From NCBI GenBank assembly GCA_009869945.1, contig WIXG01000085.1:185095-249094 (forward strand): a stretch of DNA of 64,000 nucleotides, written 5' to 3'. The notes under the pieces were generated by a model, which was not told the origin of the DNA, ran no database searches, and saw nothing but the letters and a program-made list of their open reading frames with translations. This document shows positions 31,776-44,772 of the stretch, in pieces. A program made the position numbers and the translations under genes. How positions within the stretch are numbered: the stretch's first letter is position 1; every line of letters begins with the position of its first letter. This DNA is from Mesaphorura yosii (taxonomy: Eukaryota > Arthropoda > Collembola > Poduromorpha > Tullbergiidae).

Positions 31776-34023
31776 AAGTTGGTAGTGTCGTTCAGTTTTC
31801 GAGTTGGGATGGCTTGATGTCACTACTTACTCACTACTCCCTGCTGCTGTTGCACTAGCACAAGTATTGCAAAAAAACTGAAGCTCAGTGATCCCAGCCA
31901 CGTAAGAAGTGTTTAGTTCTTTTGTGCTTACTATTAACTACACATCAGACACAGAATACAGGATATCCACCAAACCAGCAATAGTATCAGCGGCAGCAGC
32001 AGCTTGTTTACCCTTTTCAGTGGTACGTAACTGGTGTATGAATTCAGCTATTCAGCAACAGCCGTCCGTCCCCGAGCCACCGACTGGCTAACAACTGCAT
32101 TCATTCGCTTTCGCATAAGTTCAAAGAATCTTATTTTGACATTGACGATGTGCAAATGCAAAACAACCCGTTCATAGCTCATAGAACGTAGAACTTTTGT
32201 ACATGCGCTGCTGCGGATATAAATTAAAGAAATAAAATTCACTTAATGAAGAACCAATTCGGATTCGCCATTACAGATAGCTTGGAATTACATAAGAAAT
32301 TAGCACAAATTCAAAGTGCAAGTGAGCCACCAGCAGGCGAGCGCAAGATTTTCGCTGTATCTTGGCTGGTGCTGGCGACAAGCGAATTCGCAGAGCAAAA
32401 TTGCGCACCATTGTTGAGCCGTTGCATTATTGCGAAAAGAAGGCCTCGTTTTGTATAACGGTGGCTGAGGCTGTGCTGTGAATGTACGGCTTAAGCTTAA
32501 GAATTACGACTTGAAAAGTCATCAGCGCAGCATTGAATCGAGCGTTAAGCTAAAATAACATTAACAACGAAGGCGAACGAGTGACGAGAAGAGCTGGCTC
32601 ACAGCGCAGTGTACAAGAAAGAAGCTCTGAATCACTACAAGAAAGAACAGATGCAAGGGCAGAAACAGAAATTGAAGTCGAAGCAGCACCCATTAATTAA
32701 ATTCAGTTAACCATTCATTCCTGTTAGTTATTCCTATTCCTGGTTTTGTACTGTGCTTTGTGTTGAAATTGAAGACCAGCATCCTTGTGATGCCAGTTGT
32801 TCTACGCAAATACGCAATTCACTGACAGCAATAACTTAATTTACATAATTTAATCGTTGTACATTGTGTTGCTGTTTTTGTTTTGGGTCCATGATCCATA
32901 TGACCAAATCCGTGCTGCTGCTTTGTGCATTGAACTCTTGATAAGAACTTGGCTCCTACGCTGCACGCTCGACGCTGGACAACAAAACAAGTCACAAGTT
33001 GGCAAGTGCATTAACTTAATTTTTAGTAACGCCACTAGAAACGTGCAATTCATCGTCCAGTCAGGTTCAAGTTCAAGTATTTGCGTACAAGTATTATTTG
33101 TGTTTACTGATTATCAACCACAAAGGCGACTGTAATCAAGATTAATTAACAAAACTGCGATAATTGCATTGACTTTGTTCGGCTGTTTGCCTTCGCTTAT
33201 CAGTTCATTCGTGGCCAACGTGAGGTTGAATTCAGTGTCGCCTTTTAGCGCTGCTGTTCTCATTCGGGGTAAGTTTTTTGGTAAACTGAGTAAATTCTGC
33301 TTTCTTTTGTTGGTCAAAGTTAAGTTGCATAGCATATTGATTCATTGACGGGACGGATGTCGTTAACATTTAGTCGCGCGTGCAGGCCCTTCGGCTCGAT
33401 ATTCGATTTCTTATCACGTCATTGTTTATCTAACTCATTCGTGGAAGATAATGAGGCACGAGCGTGGTCGGTCATACGAGCATCCTCTGTTAGTGTGTAC
33501 TGGGAATATGAATTATTGATGAGTCAGTCAGACTTAACGTAAGCAACGCAACTCGTGTTTTGTCTTTCATTGGCGTGTGTGGTGTGAGTCTGTTCTCATT
33601 ATATTACACGGCCTAGCTCAGTTTCAGTCAGTATTAAGTGCACGTCATTAATAACGAGTGAACTAGCAACTAGAACTACCTCTGGGTGTTAATGGTGCAT
33701 TCTCAGCAATGTGAAGGCTGCTGGCGAATGACGATTTCGAGTACTCAAATAAGGTTGGTTAGCCAATCATCCATTCAATCGCGTAACTATTTCATTCTCG
33801 AGCAACGTCTAGAATATTTTAGTTAGTTTAGTGTTAGCAACTTTGCTGATCCGTGAACCGTGTGCAATTGCTTTTCTGCAGCGTAATTAAAATTTGTGAA
33901 ATTTCCAGTCATTAACTTATTCTTTTTGTTCTTGTGCAATTTTAGATATCGGTGTTCAGAGATTACTAACGGAACTAATTTTTAACCTTTCTTCAAGAAA
34001 GAAGCAACTCACAATTCAACAAA
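31776..34023. other. Intergenic region upstream of epsin
   Basis: Apart from the possible 5' end of the minus-strand membrane protein near 31840-31900, I see no coding exon. The last few hundred bases presumably hold the epsin promoter and leader. Confidence 0.4.
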
Positions 34024-35917
34024 ATGCAAGTGAATATCGCTGGTTTACGGCGAACTGCCAAAAACATTGCACACAATTATACAGACCCACAGGTAACTAT
34101 AATTAAAATAGCCAATGCGTGTGTGTTGAATGAATGTAAATATTTCTCGTCTCCATTTCTAGAAAAAGGTACGCGAAGCTACGTCGAATGATCCATGGGG
34201 ACCCTCAAGCACGCTCATGTCGGAGATAGCCGACTTGACATACAATATCGAGGCGTTCGCGCAAATTATGGAGATGTTGTGGAAGAGATTGAATGACCAC
34301 GGGAAGAACTGGCGTCACGTTTACAAATCTCTAGTACTGATTGAATACTTGATCAAAACGGGTTCTGAAAGGGTAAGTTAAAGTGCCCTGCAATTAAGTG
34401 TATGAAATACTAATTCATGTGTGTGGTTTAGGTTGCCCAACAATGTAAAGAAAATATATTTGCAATTCAAACATTGAAAGATTTTCAATACTTGGAAGAT
34501 AACAAAGATCAAGGTTTAAATGTTCGTGAGAAGGCAAAGCAACTTGTGGCGCTGCTAAGCTCAGAAGAAAAATTAAGAAATGAACGAACTCGAGCACTGA
34601 AAGCTCGAGAGAGGTATGTTCGATCACTTCTTTTAGTAAACGAATCATCGATACGGATATGATTTAACATCGCACGGCACAATGCCCAAATGATGAAACT
34701 TAATCCAGCTTGTATCGTGTTTCAGATTTGCACAAACAGTATCTGGTTTTGGGTCCTCATCTGCAGATAATTCGAACGAAACAACTCCCACTGGAGCAAA
34801 CCCGAATGTTTTATTTAATTCGTACCACGGAGGGGCATCGAATGGAAGTCGGCACATAGGAAACCCAGAATTAGAATCGGCACGTCCACAAACTATTGGC
34901 GAGGAAGAGCTGCAGCTACAAATTGCGCTGGCAATGTCCAAAGAGGAAGCCGAGCAAGAGGAGAAGCGGCGAAGGAGTGATGATCTAAGACTTCAAATGG
35001 CACTGAGTCAGTCGGAGAACGAGTTTAAGGGGTTAGTTAATTGAAATTCTGTGACTTTCCGACCTTCGTCGGGCTAAAGTTAATGGAAGCCCTTTCTTTG
35101 TGCGGGTTCATAGCAGTCCACCGTCTGTGGCTGTGGCACAACCAAAGAAACAGGAAAATACGAGTGCATTGCTGGACTTGCTGGATGTGGACCTTGGAGG
35201 AGGCGCTGCTGCTCTTTCTCCAACTAATTCTGCGGATCCGTGGGCTCCTGCTTCAGCCGTCCAGCCTTCAGGTTTGAATGACCCATGGAGTTCGCCCAGC
35301 TCTGCGTCTGGTCCCGCTTGGAACTCACCAGTTCTAGGAGGCGCTGCTGCAGGTGAGATCACACTAAAGTCTAATGCGCTGCATTGTGCTAAACCTTTTT
35401 CAACAATTAAGCAGACCCATGGGCAATTAAGCCGTCTCAGCCAAAGAACAGTGATCCATGGGCCGTGCCGTCTAATCCGCTCGATGACGATGACGAATTT
35501 GACGTTATTTCTAAAACGCGTACGACTCCAAACAATGGAGTTGGTCTATATCCGACAATTGGGGCGGATTCGAAAAACTTCAAGAAATCATCGGACCCGT
35601 TGGAATTCTTGGGTGAAAACTCGGCACTTGTTAATCTGGACAACTTGTTACCCAAAGCCAACCCGCCAGCGGCCAGCCCCTTCGGAGCAATGAACAACCA
35701 AATTCCGAACCCGTTTCAGAACGTTATTCAAAAGCCGTCCATCAACGAAATTCGTGAGAAGCAGTTGCATGAAATTCAGCAGGGCGGTCTGGGCTTATCA
35801 GGCGGCGGCGCAAGTGCGGCTGGTGCATACGGCGGTGCGAGTGGCGGCGGCAGCACTAACCTAAGTAATAATCCGTGGTCGCCTATAAAGAACGATCAGA
35901 ATCCATTCTTTCAATGA
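34024..35917 (+). CDS. EPN: Epsin (clathrin adaptor, liquid facets orthologue)
   Basis: Six exons (34024-34092, 34163-34372, 34432-34613, 34726-35031, 35117-35352, 35415-35917) give 501 residues. The ENTH domain fills residues 1-~155 (MQVNIAGLRRTAKNI, ATSNDPWGPSSTLMSEIADL, WRHVYKSLVLIEYLIKTGSE). Two ubiquitin-interacting motifs follow (EEELQLQIALAMSKEEAE and DDLRLQMALSQSENE). Then come a clathrin-box-like LLDLLD, four DPW motifs (AP2 binding), a second clathrin-type motif (LVNLDNLL) and NPF motifs near the C-terminus (EH-domain binding). Epsin binds PI(4,5)P2, bends membrane and sorts ubiquitinated cargo; in flies it is needed for Notch-ligand endocytosis. Complete, with the usual domain order. 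Confidence 0.95.
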
Positions 35918-36696
35918 TCGTACACCATTGACTTTTTATATCCAACACTAAATCATTGATTCGGATTGGCGGTTCCCCGCTGCTGGTTGCCGTGATAGGC
36001 ACCAACGTTCGGAGCGTGTTCAGCGCTTGGGTCGAATTTTACGTGTAACGTGTAATTAAGACGTTCTCTTTTGAATTTTGAATTGTCTTTTGCATTTTAA
36101 CGTTAACAATACTTTTAAACAACCGGTAGGATAGTAATAGTTAAGGATTACTCACATTCAGGATACGCAATCAAGATGTTGAATTTTGAATGAGCGCAGG
36201 GCCAAAAACAAAAGTAGAAGAGTTCAAGAGTTTGACAGGGAATTTTTTGGAGCTAATCTTTAATCTGTAATTTAAATCTGTATTATCATCCGCTAGTTTA
36301 GCTGTTTAGTTTAGCCGTAGTCTTAGCTTTGTACTTTGTATCGTAGATTTTACCTAATTTAGATTTCTAGTTTAGTTTCTTCGTTTTGGATTTAGTTTTG
36401 TCACACAAACCCCGAAGCCGGAAACAGCGTGGACACTACACGAAAGTGGCCTACTTTTTTAATTTGTTTATTACAATTGCTGCAATTAAGTCTTGATTCA
36501 TTAGCTAGGACACTGCTGCTCCTGTCACACTGCAATAGCTTATGCACTTTATGCACTATGCTTAAGGCCGTCACAGTTAAACTTGTTAAGGAGAGACGAA
36601 GTCTCTGTAAAATGTCAAACCGAACGTGCAACATAAACCTGTTTATGAAACCTAGATTCTATTCTACAATTTACTGCTACGCTACTGATCAATAAA
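35918..36696 (+). other. Long epsin 3' UTR
   Basis: About 780 bases between the epsin stop and an AATAAA at 36691-36696 hold no recognised gene and are AT-rich. The convergent adenylyl cyclase stop codon is only 72 bases beyond. Its own minus-strand AATAAA (TTTATT at 36736-36741) lies between them. Confidence 0.55.
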
Positions 36697-36767
36697 ATGT
36701 ACATGATTCTTTTAAATTGAGGTCGGGTCTTTAATTTTATTCAGTTTCTGATTTTGTGATGCATCTT

Positions 36768-39700
36768 TTATGTTTTCCAACTGGGGAGTGGCAGCGAGTA
36801 CATGACATTGGTCCACGGGATGCGGCCCGACTGATGCCAGTCCAGTGACTGGTTTTCTGTATGCTCCAGCCAGAAGAATTTCACGGGCGGGATCGCCGTC
36901 TCGGTCCACACTTTACGGTTGTGTGAAATCCACTCTTTCTCCAGGTCGTTGTTATGCAGTTCGGCTAACTTCTCGGCCTTGCGAAGATATTTTTCGCTTT
37001 CCGCCGTTCTGGCTCGGATTCGGCAGTAGTACGCCAGCAGATGCTCGTATCGAGCCTGGAGAATGGGCACGACGGTCGTCGACTTTTTGAGAAGCAACAT
37101 CAAATCCTTTGCGGAGTTTCGGGCCTTTGCAAAGTGCTGATAGCGCTTGGTCTCCAGATAGTGATTGACTAGAATGAGGTTGCTCTCTAGCAGCTTCAGT
37201 TCGGCATTGACACTCAGGAAGGTTGTCACTTGGACTCGGTGGGATTCAGCCTAAAATTGAATCAGGATTTGTGAGTATTAGCCATTCGGTAATAAAATTT
37301 CACTGCATTGTGTTACGAGAGTTTTCCAGCGCATGGCTCCATCCCATCGACTGTAACGGCAGTACCACAAAGCCAAACTGCAAACAAATCAAGTCGAAAT
37401 TGACAACAAGCAGACGTATTGCTGCCCAGAATTAAGGAACTTGCTCGTACCTTGCTTCCATATTATACTGGACCTCGTACTGTCGAAACATTTGAATGTC
37501 ACTGTTCCAGTCGCTGTTGGTGACAAAATTCTCGCATCTGAGAGACGAAAAATCCGTGACAAGCAGCACTATATAGTCGTAGTTATGCGCGATACGCGTA
37601 GAATGGAGGACAGTCAAATTACGTGTAAAATGGTTCCATCGGGTACCCTGTGTTGATCAGCAAATCCAGGCAAAGGGTGTAATAAATGGCTACTCCGACC
37701 CAGTCGTCTTCCTCCTCGGCAACGTACCACATCTTTTGCAGTGCCTCGATCATCTCCGGAATGCGGAGGCTGAACAGGAGAGACTGGATCACCATTGGCA
37801 CGACATGCAGGCTCAGCGTGTTGTCATGGATGGCTTCCGCGATTCGAAGGCTCAGATACGCAGCTTCGGTTGCGGATGTCAAGTCGCCTCGAACGAGTCT
37901 ACAAATGCGCAAATTCACTAATACAAACCTTTTTTCCCTTACAAGTATCATGCAGAATTTCTGAGTACCTTATCGATGCTGTGCTGTGAAATAAATTTGC
38001 GCAGGTCAGCAAGCCCATCATTTCCTGCTGTTTCTTCGTGCCAAACACGTTCCGAATCATATCCATCGACAGTTTCTCGTAGTACTCAGCCTTCTTGTGA
38101 TTGCTCATCAGTGAATACGTCTCCATGAGGGCGCAGTACGCCGGAATCACATCCTGTGCGATAAAAACAGTCGGTCATGAAGCACATAACTTCTTTCACG
38201 GCGACGCGACACCAAGTCGAACTGCACTCACCAGAAACGATCCCTTCATTTCTTCGGCAGCAATTGTCTGCCACAAGGCTATCAGCAATGCCATTTCGGA
38301 CCTCCGTTCGTTCCGGTACAGCTTGTGCAGATAAGAAAGCGTTCGAAGCTTAATGTTGTATATGTCTTGCTTTCTGGAACAATGATTGTAAAGTAGTCAG
38401 CATTGATAATCGTTGTCAATATTTTGGGTGTAGGCCAGGCCACTGCCCTACTTGCTCAGCGACTCTGTGTCCTCGCTATTGTCAGTCTTGGGCTTGCAGC
38501 AATTTATGTTATGCCTACGCCATAGTTTGGAGGTTGCTGCCAAAATTCCAGCGTCTCGAGCAATTCTGTCGTCCTCGCCCGGCACATTGAGACCCAAACG
38601 ACTCAGGACTCTGCATCGAGTAACAAAAGCAGTGAGACATGGGTGAATCACTTCAGAATCCGGTTCTGTCGCTAATCACAAGGAAATACCAACCTGCCGA
38701 AGTGATCACCCGCTTTGTGTCGTACTCTCAGCTCAAAGTATGAAAGCCCGCTCAAAAACTCAATTTCGAGGGTCGCCTTCCAGTAATCAATTTGGGAGTC
38801 ATCTGTATCGTTTACATCGGGCTCGGGAACCTCCTTAGTCTTAAGAGCCTGCAAGTTAGAGACTAACTATACTACATTGCGTAAAACCTTGGCGATCATT
38901 GGTGAAGGAGGCGACTCACATGCAGCAACGCAATCGCGTCTTCTAAGTACACGAGAGACTGGCCCGAGTTCCCAATTGTGACCGACGCCTCGGCAGCGTC
39001 CAGCAAATTGAAGAGACATTTTCCGAATTTCTCAGCCTTTCGATAGTGCTTGACCATTTCCACACAAACTTTCGATTGTAAGCCTGCACACTCACAGCCA
39101 CGCAAATCGATCGTCGACGTACGTCCTAGTCCACCGTTTACCTCCGTTGACCTGGTGCTAATTATTCTCGACGCTTTTCTCGTGAAACTTGGCCGCGGTT
39201 GCGGAGACTCTGTTGGCGATGCTTTTGCCGGTGCGATGTCAGTATTGGTGGAATCTCCTCCACCGACCGGACTCATCTCAATCACACTCGAGTCCTCGTC
39301 ATTGGTATTTTCCGCATCCTGTTCAATCTTCTTCGCCGTTGACAAAGCAAATTCCCACTCTTTCATCTCTTCGTCCTATAATCGTCAACAAAATTATCAT
39401 ATCTGCTCAGTTGTCTGGTCCTACACCTTGCCGACTTACCGTTGTCTTCGGACGACACGGCACATAAAAGTGGAAGGCGGTCTTGTTCCGATGAGCAACT
39501 GCGTGCTGCCTGAGTGTGTCAAGGCCTTTGAGAATGTCAACTTCAATGTCTCCGATTTTATCTCCCACGACCTGGTACATTTTCTTCAGAGTGTCGATCC
39601 GCACAGCAAGGCTTTGTTTTCTTGGAGCTCTAAAAGGGGTGAGAGTTTGAATTAGCATTCGACCTTGAATTTGCCGAAACAAGAATTTACGCTGAAGGAC

Positions 39701-42700
39701 GTCGTCCACGAGCTATCGATATCTTCGTTTTGGGCGCACTTCGCCTGGCACTTGATTGCTTCTTCCGAGAATAAATTGCTGCAGATCGAAGTGCTTCTTC
39801 CTAAAGACAAAAAGCTGATTTACAATTAATACGTCAATCAATACCTGCCAAAATCAAAATAACGCTCATTACATTATCGCCGCCGAGGTCAGAGCCCTTC
39901 AGCTGGAAGCCAAACTGGTACTCGGATGGTTCCCCACCGTGCAACGGGCAATACACAGTACTTGTGTCCAGATACTTGGCCGCTTTCAGATGGAGTTCCT
40001 TTCGCTGATCTTCAGTCATCAGCTCGTATACAACATCGACCATGTTCTCCTGTCAATTAAGTGGCGAGGAAATTAAATTGTAAAGGCTTAGTTCAGAATG
40101 AACAAAATTGTGTCTCACTTTTGCAAATTCCATGTATCTGCAGCTGTAATAGTTTGGCCGAAGCGCTTCCGGCTTCGTAATGCTGGCAATAATGCTTCTA
40201 CTCCCGGATTCCAACTCTTCAACTGGAGGCGACGGGTACTCCTCAACTGAGCAGAAATTCATCACCGAATTGTAGTTTGCAATGAAAATGGTCAGTAGGC
40301 TTCTTCATTTTCTATCGTTACCTTTACAGAAGCACTGCACTCGCTCGGCACGCCGCGCCAGGTCGGTTGGTCGTCCCGTTGGCCTTGACGCACATCGGAG
40401 CACACCACCCTCCATCAGGCGTCTGAACCCAAACTCGTACTTTTTACTGTTCAATTCGAATGTCGGCACAAGTCGAATCAGCATATGCCGGCTGAATCGG
40501 AGCCCACACACCGCGGCGCACTTGAGCAGCATCTGCTCGCTTGATTCCAATTCGTCAAAGGCGTCCAGCAAGATTTCCTTTAGTGTACCGGGAATCGGCG
40601 CCGCTCCAATGTTGGTGTCCGACTTTACTACGCACATGCGGACTTCAGGACGAATGACTTCCTTCTGCACTCGGATCGGAAGAATAGCCTGCCCACGTAC
40701 AAACAGCAAATATCAGTTCTTTTCTTAACCAAATGACAACTAAATTTCTATTCAAGTCAAGAGCACTTACACCTGGAGCTATCGAAAGACGACTTTCGCT
40801 CTGTGTCCTTCGAAACTGCGCATTGGAAGATTCGTCTTGAAATTGACGAATGCTCTCTGCGTCGGATTGAAAATCAAATAGTTTCTTCCGTCCAGTCACC
40901 TTCTTTAGCCTGCAAATGGTGAACGTTCAGCCTCCAGCACTGCCAGGACTGCAAGTAAGAAGCACTTACTTAATTGGTGTAATGTACTGAACTTCCACTT
41001 CGCTCATTTTCATGTCACGATATTTCATAACTCCGATGTCGACTCCAACGATTTTCAGGAGTCCACTTCGTAGCATTTCCTTCAGCACTTGCTCAATCCA
41101 GGCCGGAATCCCTTGACTCTTGTTCATGATGATTCTGAGCTCAAATGAAAATCAGTGTTAGTATCAGTGTCATTCAAGCCAGGCAAGAATGTACAAGCTA
41201 TTTGGCTGCCAATTTACAATGCACCTTTCAAGCTCCTGTGGAATTGAGGCGACTTCCATTGCCTGGCACGCCAGAATGAGCGAATACTTGACGTCAATGC
41301 CTGTCAACCGGACAGTTTTCACATTTTTGTTATGATAAATGAATTTTAGGATCGAGTCCGCCAACTTTGGAGCTCCATTAATATTGCGTCTGATCGAGAC
41401 CACAGAGAGCACGGCAGGTGATTTGGTCAGATGTTGCAAGTACTCCCATGTCACTGGGTCGCATAGATGAGCGTCATCAACACAGAGCACGATGACCTCC
41501 TCGGGGAAGAAATGCCGGAGTAGAACGCTGAGTACGCGCTGGGCGAGGATGTGTCGGGTGGTGATGTCGGCGCCCGTGAACCGTGAATGCGTCGGGAATT
41601 TTAGACGGAAGAGGTCGTTCAGGAGACAGAGCCCGGTTGCGATCTCCGCATCCTCACCAATCGCCTTGCGGATGTGTTCCTCCCGCTCCTGAGGAGTCCG
41701 CATTTCCTCCATGCCAAACGCCTGTAGCATTAGGCTCTGGATTGCGTACAGACGCTGTGTGGCGAGCAGCGCATTCATTTCGACAGAGAACACTTTGATG
41801 CCACGCGCCTCCGTCTCTTGAATGCAGGCGGCCAGTAGACGCGACTTTCCTATTCCAATATCACCCTCGATCACGAGGACCCAAAGCGCCGAAGCCGCAA
41901 TGTCCTTGGAGTTCTTCATGTCGTAGTTGGCAGAGATGAGCTTGTGGGCTTGAACGAACTGAAAAGGACGGAGGACCCTTTCTTAAGCAATTTCTTCTTT
42001 GTGTATTTAACAGCATCTTTCGCTCACTCGTTCGAATTCCAGCAGCACTCCGTCCATAATAGTCTTAAAGTAGCGAAGCTCGGCGTCTCGTCCCACCATC
42101 AAGTAGTCGAATGTCTTGACTGAGAAATCTTCCCCGGACTCGGCTCCCAAGTACTCGTAAATGTTGCCCACATTCTGAATCCCCTTCAGAGCCTTAAATT
42201 CCATCAGACTGAAATGGTGGACCGGCAGCTTGCTGTGATAAAGCGTGTCTTGGTCGCAAGTGACCCGGCCAGGGTAGTAACACATCAGCCGGGCCGCTTT
42301 GTTCACCACGCGACCAATGACGGTGTACTCCTGCCGCAGGTTGTGGCCCAGCACGCCGCAGTACGTCTGACCACTTGTCACTCCGAGGCTCACTTCCGCC
42401 ACATTCCTGATGGCACTCAACTGTCCCTTCACCTTCACCGAGAACTTGAGCGCGTGGGCCGACTGGTTGTCGTGGATGTAGCCAGGCAGACCGAAAATGA
42501 CGAGGTACGTCAGGCCCTTGTCGAACATGATGATTTTTGAGAGGCAGCCTTGGAGCAGAGTGCAGCTCCGGTAAATGTACTTAAATGCAGTCTGCACGAT
42601 GTTCATCATCGTCTCGCCAAACCTACGTGATAGGCACGACATAGACGTGTAAAACGGAAAAAAACGATTCTAGCTTTGTTATGGCAGCGACTTACGGGAC

Positions 42701-44155
42701 TCCAGGCTCTAACGGTTTCAGATTAATCTTAATGAAACAGATTGACGTGATTCTCGATTCATTCAAGTACTCCAGCGGAATGTCATCGTCCAACTTCTTC
42801 AGCACAGGCGGAATTACGTAATGACGGAGCTGCATCTCGGATTTCTTGTCAATCGCCTCGAACATTACCGGCCGGATTTCTGCACAATTCCGAAATCAAA
42901 CTTTTGCTTCTCACACTCACACTCGTTTGAAGCAATGCGTGCGCTCTACTTACGAATTCCAGAATTATTCAAATTCATCAAGGCCTTAGTTGGACCGACT
43001 GTACGACGACCCGTCATTACTGGCCGTCCACGCACTTCCGGATTCAGGAAGTTTGTGATGTCGTGTATTTTCCGAAAATTTTCCTCCTTTACGGTGTATG
43101 AAAAGTCCCCTGGGTTGATACGGCTCCACGCTTCTTCAGCCACGATCACATCACCCGACTCACAGTGTTTCTCGGCTTCCGACGCAGACGCGACACCAGG
43201 ACCATAGCAGACAAATTGGTGGTACTCTTGATTGCCGATTCCACACTGGTAGATTTTGCCAGCGCCAATTCCCAATTTCACTGAACTCAAACACCGGCTT
43301 TTTTTAAAAATGGATTTAAATCGTATCGTCCGAATGTATGTTAAGACTTTGCCAACCTCTGATTGTGATCCCCACGTCAGTTTCGTAAGAACCATATTTC
43401 TCTTGAATGTAGAGCGCACAGTCGGTGACACGTTGAATCTCCTGTGGGAAGTCCTTCTGATCGAACACTCTCCACACCGCCAGGATAGCGTCGCCTATCA
43501 AACGTAATCTATTACAATTATCATGAACCCGATCTTCTGATCTGGAGCCTCAGTCAATTAACCAGCGTATTTGATGATATCGCCTCCCGCTCGCAAGATG
43601 CATTCTGCCAACGGGCCCATGTAGCTCGAGAGTGTCTTGGTGAGCTGGTCCGTGCCGCCATTCCCCTTCAGGCTGTACTTTTCCGTTAACGCCGTGAAGC
43701 CAGACACGTCTGCCATGAAGGTGACCGCCTCGTGCGTCAACATGTAAGGAATCTTCTGGCCCTCGTCGATCAGAATGAAATCGGGGACAAACCCAGCCAA
43801 CTGCGTCAGTCGCTTACGCCCGGCCGCCGTGCGCTTCCCGACTTCAAACTTATTCGTAACGAATTTTGTAAGGTTTCTCGTCGACGGCCCGAGCGATGGA
43901 GCAACGTCGAGGGCCCGATGGGATTGCGTCGTGAACGCGGCTGCAGCGAGCGAGGCACTCCCTGCGGCGCATGGAAATAGGAAAAAAAATCCTTTAGAAC
44001 GAGAGGATGCCAAGTCAAGGGGTACTGGCTATTTTCCATGCTGTCGAAGGTGCTCTGTTTGTTCTTTCGGCAGTTTCTTGCTTACCCTCTTCAGCACGCC
44101 CAAGTTTTTGAGTCGCTGACGAAGACCCAGGCTTTGGTAGACCTTCGTTCGACAT
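36768..44155 (-). CDS. ADCY10: Soluble adenylyl cyclase (adenylate cyclase type 10)
   Basis: About 20 exons. The 5' ones resolve in phase: 44086-44155, 43563-43961, 43357-43494, 42954-43280, 42696-42879, 42028-42622, 41195-41958, 40970-41134, 40771-40909, 40322-40688, 40119-40246; the 3' ones are only outlined, and the 39873-40049 exon may use either of two donors. Cyclase domain C1 has both metal-binding aspartates (MADVSGF Asp108; IIKYAGDAILAVWR Asp158) and the substrate Lys154. Domain C2 keeps the Thr, Asn and Arg of EYTVIGRVVNKAARLM. So the active site looks intact, as in the bicarbonate- and Ca2+-activated human enzyme. A P-loop ATPase region follows (EGDIGIGKSRLL; VIVLCVDDAH), then helical repeats. 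It makes cAMP from ATP in cytosol, cilia or mitochondria. The ATG at 44155 (MSNEGLPKPG) is the first in frame. Confidence 0.9.
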
Positions 44156-44772
44156 TTTCGGATTGTGGAAGACTGAGTCAGGTTCTGCCTTGATTTCTTT
44201 CAAACTTTTCTAGTACCTGGCTCAGATATTGAATTTATAGTCACACGATCATAATTATAGCGAATTAATTTGGCGTCGAAGTAATTTATTTGTTCAACTC
44301 GAAGCTCCCAATGACGACTGAAAAGAGGTGTTGGATTCATAGATTATAATAACAGGCGGAATGCGGCAAAAATTCACGCCATTATTGGCGTCTCATCGTT
44401 AATCTGACCGTCCAACAGTTACTCAGGTAATTGGTAGCCAGTAATTATCAGTACAGAAGCAGTGAAAGAATGCCCATTTATTCGACAAGATTGGTTAGTC
44501 AATTTTATAATAGCATAGCAGTCGACCACGTGGAAGGAATAAAAAAGTTTACAATGTAGCTTATAAAACAGACAAATGGAACTAAAAACTGCAATATGAC
44601 TAAAAATGTTTACAGAATAAAATGCATGATTGAGCGAAATGCAAAAGATTGTTCGAGGATTCGTAAAAAATTTTAAATGGATCATCAATTAAGAATGAAG
44701 AGAAGAAGGTAGATTAATCACTTGATTCATAGAGATATGTCGCCTAAATGACGTATACAACGTTTGAATTCT

